From the NCBI GenBank assembly GCA_030762175.1, contig CM060833.1, positions 70,905,501-70,969,500 of the forward strand: DNA of 64,000 nucleotides, in the 5' to 3' direction. Numbering within the stretch: position 1 is the first letter of the stretch; each line of letters begins with the position of its first letter. This document shows, piece by piece, positions 57,022 through 64,000 of this stretch. Below the pieces are notes generated by a model. That model was given only the letters and a program-made list of their open reading frames with translations, searched no databases and had not been told where the DNA came from. This DNA is from Metallyticus violacea. Its lineage: Eukaryota; Arthropoda; Insecta; Mantodea; Metallyticidae. Position numbers and translations under genes: made by a program.

Positions 57022-58590
57022 TCCTTGTACATTGGTGCATCTTCATCTCTCACAAATTCCACTTCATACACTTGGAATCAAACCCAGATCACTTTGGTGG
57101 AAGGCAACAGTCTAAGTTGACCACAGCATTTCTATTACATTTACCCAACTAAATAAGAAAATTTTGCAAGAATTTTTGGTACCAGCTGATGAGATTGCAG
57201 TTCCATTTGAGAAATATATGCTATCTTGTTGATGTAAAATTTTGCTTATATTTACCCTGTCGTTATTTTTATACTTTTATTCTAAGATATATACAATAAT
57301 TAATTTTTCAAAAAATAGAAAATGTAAAGTATAAAATATAAAAACTACCTACTCTATAATGAAGAATGCTCTCAGAATAGCTTCAAATGACATTAATTTT
57401 CATTTGAAAAATGCTACTTATGCTTCTATTTGAGTCTTTCATTTATTTTTGTATCATACTTTTCTTGGTTATCTCATTCAGGTACAAGATGACATTAAAA
57501 ACAGGTGATAAGAAATGGATATTTAAAGCTTTCTTGCTGCACCAATGTTATATGAGCAAAACAATCTCAGTATAAGTTCTTCATTCCACAAAGAGTTTTC
57601 ATGCACAATTTACATGTATTATTTACTGTAATTAGCATGTGATGATAAAAAATATGTTTTAGTGTAGAGTTGGACATTTGCATTTCAAATCTTTTCACTT
57701 TGTACGTGAACTAATTTCAGCAGGCAAAGAATATAGAACAAATACTGAAGAGATGAACAGGAACATCTGTTGCAAGATAGGATATACTTCTCAAAGGGAG
57801 CTATTGTGTGTGTGATGCTTAATTTCATTAAGTATCCAAAAATGCTTGGAAATCGAGAGTCTACAATTTCAAAATTTGCTTGCTTATTTGGGTGATGTAT
57901 ACATATTATATTAATAAAATTTTAAGAAATCAGGTTTACATTTTATGAATTAGATCTGTAGCTGCTGGTGTGCCCACTGTAACCTTAAGTGACATACAAT
58001 GTTGGAATAGTAAATTGATCAACTTGTAATTCATATATTTCTTAACTTTAATTGACCCCTAAATTTTTCTTGGAAAAAAAAATGCAATTAGTATAAAAAG
58101 TATGCATCTTATAATGATTATATGAATGATTAAAATTTAAAAACCAATGAATATACTTTTAATAACTGTAACAGTAACATTTACATATTATAATCAAGAA
58201 AATCACATGATACAGAGCATGAAATTTTAATATTTCATGAACAATTACAATGGTACTCAGGAATTTTTTAAAAGTTAATTTGTCCGTAAATATCTTTAAT
58301 TTAGTTCTAAATTCAATGTTTGAATTTTTTAAATTTAAGAAGCAATCATTAACAATTTTGATACATCCACTACTATTGATCAGATGTTATCCCATCTGCT
58401 TATCAACTGATGAGTCAGCATTTGATTCTCAATTGGTACATATTGCTTGGGTAACATTAGATACTAAGAACTTCAGACTCATTTGCATCATTTATCATCT
58501 CAAAAGACCTTGTCAGATATTACTAAGGATTTCACATGCATTTGCATCATTTATCATCTCAAAAGACCTTGTGAGATTGTGATATTAAAC
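57022..58590. other. No secure gene; tRNA-like scrap and short tandem repeat
   Basis: A tRNA-like SINE head on the minus strand at about 57,055-57,125 (GTTTGATTCC B box). A 59-bp direct repeat (TTTGCATCATTTATCATCTC at 58,482 and 58,541, continuing AAAAGACCTTGT) shows two tandem copies. Confidence 0.6.
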
Positions 58591-58602
58591 ACTTATAAAA
58601 AT

Positions 58603-59036
58603 TAATTTTTAATTAGCTAGTGAGTCCATTTAATACTGTTATGCTCCACTTACCATTGAATTATACTGAACTTTTGCCACGTCATAAGCTGTGAGTCAAC
58701 TGTGGGATATGTTGTTTGTTGGATGGACTTGGTGTAGCTCTCATGGACATTTTATGAACTTTTGGATTAATTTGTCTACTGTTGGGATCTCGAAGTTCAT
58801 ACCTATCTTCATATCTTTTTATAAAATTTTTTTCCCATATTCCCACCTCCAAGGGTCTATCTATGAATTTCAGTAATTTGACTTCAATTTCTATATCATG
58901 TTTATCTCTCCAAAAGTGATGTCCAACCAACAATGAATCTGCAGTTGACTCACGCAGATAATTCGAGCAAAAGGCTATGAAACATGTTCTGTACAATTCA
59001 ATGGTAAGTGGAGCATAAGAATATTAGACTGACTCA
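58603..59036. mobile_element. PLE fragment C: GIY-YIG remnant between inverted arms
   Basis: The outer arms of about 62 bp pair: AATTAGCTAGTGAGTC near 58,610 with GACTCACTAGCTAATT near 59,022, and ATGCTCCACTTACCATTGAA with its complement. Between them, minus-strand frame 58,682-58,996 reads ADSLLVGHHFWRDKHDIEIE and VGIWEKNFIKRYEDRYELRD, the C-terminal half of a PLE GIY-YIG nuclease. The wording differs from PLE-A and PLE-B, so it is another family. It is a minimal PLE copy, nuclease tail plus inverted ends, in an AUP1 intron. Confidence 0.7.
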
Positions 59037-59287
59037 CTAGCTAATTAAGAATAAATTAATTGCTTGACTGTATTAGTTCTGACCCAAAATAATTTTAAAC
59101 TTATAAAAATATTGTTATAGTATAACCAATGGTCTGTATTCATCTGGTATATAGCATGTGCTGATAATGCTCAATACTCAGTTTCACATGATATATGTAT
59201 GCCTTACTTACAGTAGGTATGCATGTGAGTGTGTGCTTGTGCTCAAGTATGTTGGAAAGTCTTACAATCCCAATCAGATCAGAACTG

Positions 59288-59390
59288 ACAAGATGACCAA
59301 GGTTGTTAAGGTTATCAAGGTTCGTGAATGCAAAAGTTATAGTTCAAATCCTGTCAATACCATCCTCCCTGATTGAAGTTTTTTGCTATT
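59288..59390 (+). repeat. SINE family 1 head, truncated
   Basis: TGACCAAGGTTGTTAAGG, then TAGTTCAAATCCTGTCAA and CCATCCTCCCTGA correspond to the head and first body segment of family 1; the 3' part is missing. Confidence 0.65.
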
Positions 59391-59657
59391 TAGTGACAGT
59401 TGATTGCTCAAATTTTAAAATGCATGCTCATTATTTGGAAGTAATGCTCCATTTCTAAGGTCACTAATCAGATTAGTATGGGTGACATAAAGCTTCCATT
59501 CATGAGATTATTTAATGTTTTATCTCCACATATTTTCTTTACCATTAAGGAACTTGAAGTTCTTCCAGTTCAATCTTACATATGAATTGCAAAATTCCAA
59601 ATATAAGAGTAGCGAGTCATCAAAAAATACTTACATATTTTAGCAAGTTTTTCTTAC

Positions 59658-59935
59658 CTAGATCGCGAATTATGGTTTCCTGTGGAACATTGGGAAGCAC
59701 TTCTGCTACCTGCTGTGCCATTCGCTGCAGTTCAAGATTACCCATATTCATTGTTCTTGGGTGTACCATAAGAGGATGGTTCTGTTCAGCTAGCCAACGC
59801 TTCTCATATTCTGCTTTATCAGTTGCTGTATGCTGTGTTGTTACCACACCAAGTTCTTTCGCTATCTGCTGTGCTATCTTATCTGCCATAACTTCTTCTC
59901 CCTCACCATTTTCTCTTTTTACAACTGGGAGAAAC
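59658..59935 (-). CDS. AUP1: AUP1, internal exon (linker and start of CUE domain)
   Basis: The acceptor TGTTTTATAG gives phase 2 entry (one base completes the first codon); the donor is GATCTAG|GTAAGA, phase 1. It encodes 92 codons: FLPVVKRENGEGEEV, MADKIAQQIAKELGVVTTQH, TDKAEYEKRWLAEQ, then NLELQRMAQQVAEVLPNVPQ and ETIIRDL. The ADK(x)A.QQIAKELGV..T.HT..DKAEY segment and the CUE start (..MAQQV.EVLP.VP...I.RDL) are diagnostic of AUP1, a monotopic ER/lipid-droplet protein that binds ubiquitin through CUE and helps ER-associated degradation. The CUE domain is split between this exon and 51,344-51,603. The ORF Met upstream (MFYRFL) is intronic. Earlier exons with the acyltransferase-like domain are not found before base 64,000. 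Confidence 0.92.
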
Positions 59936-60879
59936 CTATAAAACAATTAGTGCATTATTAAAAATATATACTTTTAAGATTAGCAGTACACTTTTAAATT
60001 CCCTTCACCATGCCTCTTTGGGCAATAATGACTATAGCAGTTCTGCACCCTTAAACAAAAGCATCATGCCTCAGTTCTACAAAATTGTATAATGGGATCA
60101 GAGAATAATTTTTTGAAACAATCACGCTTCTTTATCTAAATAAACTCAGAAGATGAAGTGGTTCACACTATCATTCACTGTTCACTATCATACTACCTAG
60201 AGAGAATAGTTTCTATTAGATGTTTCTTATATTAAAATTTCCTAATACATGCAAAGTATGTGACTTTATGAATCCCATGTTAACTTTATATTAAACCTCA
60301 TAATGTTACCTGGAAATATTAAACTGTCTAGATGGCACCCAGAAAGGTTCTACATATGAACTGTTTTCTTAAAAAGAAGAAAGCATTAACAGTGTGGCCT
60401 AGAAAGTGATTAACAAAACATTTATGACTGTTCATAAACAAGATATGCAAAACAAAATAAAAAAGTAAGATCATGGGTGACTGAAGATAAATGCCCTGTG
60501 ATTCATCCCTTCAAAACAATGTTTCAGAATCCAGTTGATAAATTTGTGGTGAATTTCCATGAAAGCTAAGTTTTAGATTACACAAAACCAATAGGTTTCT
60601 ACAAATGCAACGAAATATATACTGTAATAACTAATATGAACCTAGTAATAAAAATTAATTCAAGGATAATGCTGCTGTACTGATAATCACTCCAAATATT
60701 ACACTTTGTAAGAATTTGTGGCACATAAGAGTGGTATCTTTTATAACAGCTTTTGACTAATTTTTACATTTTATATGGAAATGTTTAGCTCAAACTCTAG
60801 CTGAGTATTCCTCCATTTAAGTTCACTTAGAATGATGACAAAGCACAGGGCTTATACTAACAAAGGAGACAACTTTCAG

Positions 60880-61690
60880 TGTTTGGTATGTGCCCTCTCA
60901 AACTCACGCTGTCAATTAATTCTCCATTATCTCCTTGATTGATACAATTCCATTATCATTGAGTACCACCTACAGAGTGTATGAGGTCTTTGGTACTTGT
61001 CTTTGGAAAGTACTAGATGTTCAATAGGGTTTAGGTTAGGATACATGCTGGCCAATCCTTACATTATTAAGGTACCGTGACACATAAAATGCAGTATGAT
61101 CATGATCACTGTCATACAGGAGCTGTGCTCCAATAAATGGAGCAAAGGTTTGCAAGGAACTCCATAATGTAGCAGTGGGCATTGACTTTACTGTTCTGAT
61201 ACATGAACTCTGTTTGAGTTTCCAAGAGTTGCTGGCTCACATAATTGAGTCTTGTCATCCTAGTGGTCTAGCGGTAATCATACTTGCCTCATAAACCCAA
61301 GATTGCAGATTCAATCCCAGCCAGGGTTGATGGTTTTTTTTGGGGGCATAAAAATTTTAGTATGGCTTCCTTTGGAAGGGAAGTAAAGTCATGGGTCCCA
61401 TGTCGTAGATTTATGGCATGAAAATAAACCTCAAACCTGAAAGAAGAGGACTCAGCAAAATTGAACTTCCATTTCATGCCCTGAATTGAATGGGATGGGA
61501 CCTGAGATGTTAAAGAGAATCCATAAATAAACCAAATAAACAACAAATAACTGAGTCTCTACCAATTGATATTCTTTGGGATACTGTTCAACTTGTAAAT
61601 TTCTCTTCAGGTCATCTTCAAAGTTTTTGCTTACCATCTGAGATCTCAGATTGAACCTGTAATTGTCAGAGAACTGCAAAACCTAATGAT
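60880..61690 (-). pseudogene. Tc1-like transposase, catalytic part, split by a SINE
   Basis: From the right on the minus strand: MQFSDNYRFNLRSQMVS (first catalytic Asp, family FSDESRFNL), then the SINE insertion, then LLYDSDHDHTAFYVSRYLN (family QQDNDPKHT) and NLNPIEHLVLSKDKY (family SPDLNPIEHLW). Stops and substitutions throughout. With the helix-turn-helix piece at 62,440-62,960 it may be one Tc1-like element of normal order, interrupted by a LINE fragment. Confidence 0.7.
61253..61546 (+). mobile_element. SINE, family 2, full length
   Basis: The head TAGTGGTCTAGCGGTAATCA (A box) and CAGATTCAATCCCAGCCAGG (B box) are tRNA-like. The body includes CATTTCATGCCCTGAATTGA. Flanks ATAATTGAGTCT (61,241-61,252) and ATAACTGAGTCT (61,547-61,558) are a 12-bp target duplication with one change. 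It has inserted in a Tc1-like transposase. Confidence 0.9.
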
Positions 61691-61772
61691 GCTGTAGATG
61701 ATGATGAAGATGACGATGACGACGACGATGACGACAACGACAACAATAATAATAATAATAATAATAATAATT
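61687..61772. repeat. (GAT/GAC)n-(AAT)n microsatellite
   Basis: Compound triplet repeat running from GATGATGATGAAGATGAC into CAACAATAATAATAATAAT. Confidence 0.95.
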
Positions 61773-61869
61773 CCAAAAATTACAACAGACCATTCAATAA
61801 AATTTTACGTAACAAATATAGCTTTATATACATATTTTAGGAACTATTATTTTGATAGATATAGACTAT

Positions 61870-62285
61870 AAATAGCTTATACTTTTATACACTATTCTTG
61901 TATGTTTCTTCAAATTCTGTAAACTATAGAATGGATTTTCTACCAGATTTTTGTACATCCTATTTTTAAATACTTCAGCACTTAAGTTACATTTTTCCAG
62001 AGGAAGTGTATCCCAATTACTTTACTGTGTTTTGAAGTTTTCTGTAACCTATAGAATGGTTTATCCACTCTAACCATAGTTTACATTTGATGTACATGTA
62101 CTTCATTTCTTAGATTATATAAAGGTAAATTAACTTTAATATAGAATAGTACATCATAGATATACAAATTAATGACTGTAGGTACTTTTAATGCTAATGG
62201 TTTACAATGTTGAACTTTTTTTGAGTCTGTCAATATTCTCCCAACCTTTTTTGAATTCTTAATACCTCTCATATTCATGAACTAT
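61870..62285 (-). pseudogene. LINE C-terminal fragment
   Basis: The minus strand reads CKPLALKVPTVINLYIYDVL and FYIKVNLPLYNLRNEVHVHQ, the end of the RT thumb of many arthropod LINEs (KPLFKKL.ILT..SLYIYE.L.YV..N). After a stop, AVDKPFYRL-like text follows. It may belong to the same clade as 26,640-27,600. Confidence 0.55.
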
Positions 62286-62439
62286 CTCCCCAAATATTAA
62301 CTTATATCTAAATGAACTTTGAAAAAAAAGCATAATAAGTTGTACAAACAAAATCTTATGAAACAATTTTTTTCAAGTTTGCTAGTAAGAACACAACATG
62401 TGACAATTTATCACATACAAAATCAATGTGGGAGTTTCA

Positions 62440-62960
62440 AGTTTGATTTCTGCTTCAATGAACACAGTCCATTCAACATGCTGATGAATGAACTGAAGAG
62501 GGGATGGTTTGTGTTGTTGGGTCAGTTCCAGTTTAGTGGCAAGTCACTTGGTATTTTCTTGAAGGCATCGCTGAACAGTTCTCTCACTAACATTGACACA
62601 CTGCGCATGTTGCAGTTAATTCCCAGCTTAAACTATTGTAGTGCAGCAATTACTTAAGATGCTGCTGACAATAAACCCTTCTTCTTGGGGTGAAATCTTC
62701 CTTTTCCTGCCAGATTCAGATATTCTGGAATAACTCCATATCTCTCAAAATCATCTTGCATCAAGAGCATGGCATATAGTGCATCTATAGGAGCAGCTGC
62801 CTAACAGAGGCCATGACCATCAGCAATCAGAGCAGCAGGTGCATTACTGAAGCTAAACTTCACTAAGAGATGCCTCATGTTCTACAGGAGCCCCAGCTAT
62901 AAAGTGATGAAAAGATTAAACAATTTGCATTGATGATGATGATTGGCACAAGTATTCCAT
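62440..62960 (-). pseudogene. Tc1-like transposase, N-terminal helix-turn-helix part
   Basis: The minus strand reads GRKRKISPQEEGFIVSSI, then NVSERTVQRCLQENTK and LELTQQHKPSPLQFIHQHVEW. This is the second helix-turn-helix (VS..TV.R.L) and the following LT..HK..RL.F...H..W block of Tc1 transposases. A stop interrupts it near 62,640. Likely the 5' part of the element whose catalytic half is at 60,880-61,690. Confidence 0.6.
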
Positions 62961-64000
62961 CTGGAAACCACATCTGTTTCTTGAGGAGCCAATTGTTTCA
63001 AAAATCTGAGATAAGAAGAGACCATGAACTTTAGTGAATCCAGGAAAACAAATTATGTATTTATGCTTATGGTGGTAAAAATGCATTAATCTGTTCAAAA
63101 TTACTAGGCAAGTTGACTTTTAGCACTATTTTTTTGTCAGGCATTATATTTATACTTGGTAACTGTTGTCAAATTGAGATAGAAAAAGAAAATGAAGACA
63201 AATATCTTATCACCAAATGAATTAAAATAATTTTTTATCTATGTTTTTCAGGTTCACAAAATGCATATTCAATTATGTTGGATCAAAACCAAATGCAATG
63301 GAATGCTAATCTTTTCCTGACATTTTATTTCTGGTTTCTTCACTTCACTGATGATGCTGTTATTGGGTAGTGCCAATAATATATTCATAAATACTCAATA
63401 TTGCCCATTATTTTCAAATTTGATTAATGGCTTCTTTGACTATTTTTATATTATTCTTTCTTACTTTACACAATGCATTCTTTCCCCTGTAATTTACCAA
63501 ATTCAGACTATATAACATACACAATATATAATTAAGAGTGCACAGGCTTTGTAAAACACCCCAATAGATAAAACACAACATGTCATCTTATTCAACAGAA
63601 TTCTTAGTACTTCAATAACAGCAATAACAAAGAATGGAAGGAAAAAAGTGCACACAATACAAAATTAAAAACATTTAAATATATTTATAACAAAGAGGTC
63701 TGCTATTTCAAAAACTGAAACATGGTTCAATGCCAACTAAAATAACCCATATTTTAACATCAGCATTTTTTATTAATAAAATATTTCAATATCACATATT
63801 ACCCAAATTTATTGATCAGCATTGTCTAAAATCGTTCTGAAATGCAATAATAATGCATGTTTTATACATTTACGAATAGTACACAGGGTTTGGTAACTAT
63901 GCAGATTAATGTTGTGCAAGCAATTTTAATAACTTCCTATCTAAGATCAATGTTGATTCAGTTGAACCAACACTCTTTTGCCCCACTTGTTTAAATATGT
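62961..64000. other. No recognisable gene
   Basis: AT-rich, no motif. If the AUP1 gene continues beyond the window this is intron of AUP1 on the minus strand. Confidence 0.45.

Noticed and set aside
59936..64000. Further upstream AUP1 exons
   Set aside because: No minus-strand text resembling the acyltransferase-like domain, and no acceptor/donor pair in the required phase, could be found.

Overview
The window is nuclear DNA from an animal with a large, AT-rich, transposon-laden genome, most likely an arthropod and plausibly an insect. This inference rests on the spliced metazoan gene with 8-kb introns, the mix of mobile elements (Penelope-like elements, EN-RT LINEs with and without RNase H, mariner, Tc1, Tigger/pogo-like, hAT and Mutator-like elements, several tRNA-derived SINEs) and the absence of any bacterial-style gene organisation. 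No species can be named from the sequence.

Only one host gene is recognised: the 3' part of AUP1 (ancient ubiquitous protein 1) on the minus strand. It has three exons, 59,658-59,935 (ubiquitin-binding CUE domain begins), 51,344-51,603 (CUE domain ends, then a Ser/Thr-rich linker) and 43,376-43,543 (C-terminal UBE2G2-binding-like helix and stop). They are joined in phase by GT-AG introns of 8,054 and 7,800 nt. The acyltransferase-like 5' exons must lie beyond base 64,000.

Region by region. 180-3,637: minus-strand LINE ORF2 remnant. 3,638-15,978: a 12.3-kb Mutator-like DNA transposon with inverted ends of about 350 bp that contain 185-bp repeats. It carries a decayed C2H2 zinc-finger/MULE/SWIM transposase (12,323-14,895), a short acidic ORF with a phase-matched downstream exon, an apparently intact two-exon gene of unknown function (6,597-7,175), a SINE, a LINE scrap and a Penelope-like element (PLE) that is itself interrupted by a hairpin element. 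15,979-17,300: LINE ORF1 remnant, possibly the other side of the LINE split by the Mutator-like element. 18,455-21,890: a LINE with RNase H, broken by a mariner and by a LINE 3' fragment; both insertions can be read from target-site duplications and restored frame. 21,900-33,400: LINE scraps, SINEs, a second copy of the hairpin element and PLE palindromes. 34,600-37,140: a decayed hAT and a LINE C-terminus. 38,150-41,050: PLE terminal palindromes. 43,376-59,935: AUP1 exons, with introns containing Tc1/mariner elements, a Tigger-like element and PLEs. 60,880-62,960: a broken Tc1-like element with SINE and LINE insertions.

The most interesting signals are: (i) hammerhead-ribozyme cores (CTGATGA ... 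GAAAC ... GTC) at PLE ends, two with supportable stems; (ii) an apparently undescribed short hairpin element, two copies, each with an exact 12-bp target-site duplication; (iii) the spliced unknown gene inside the Mutator-like element; (iv) the recurrent inverted-end architecture of PLE copies.
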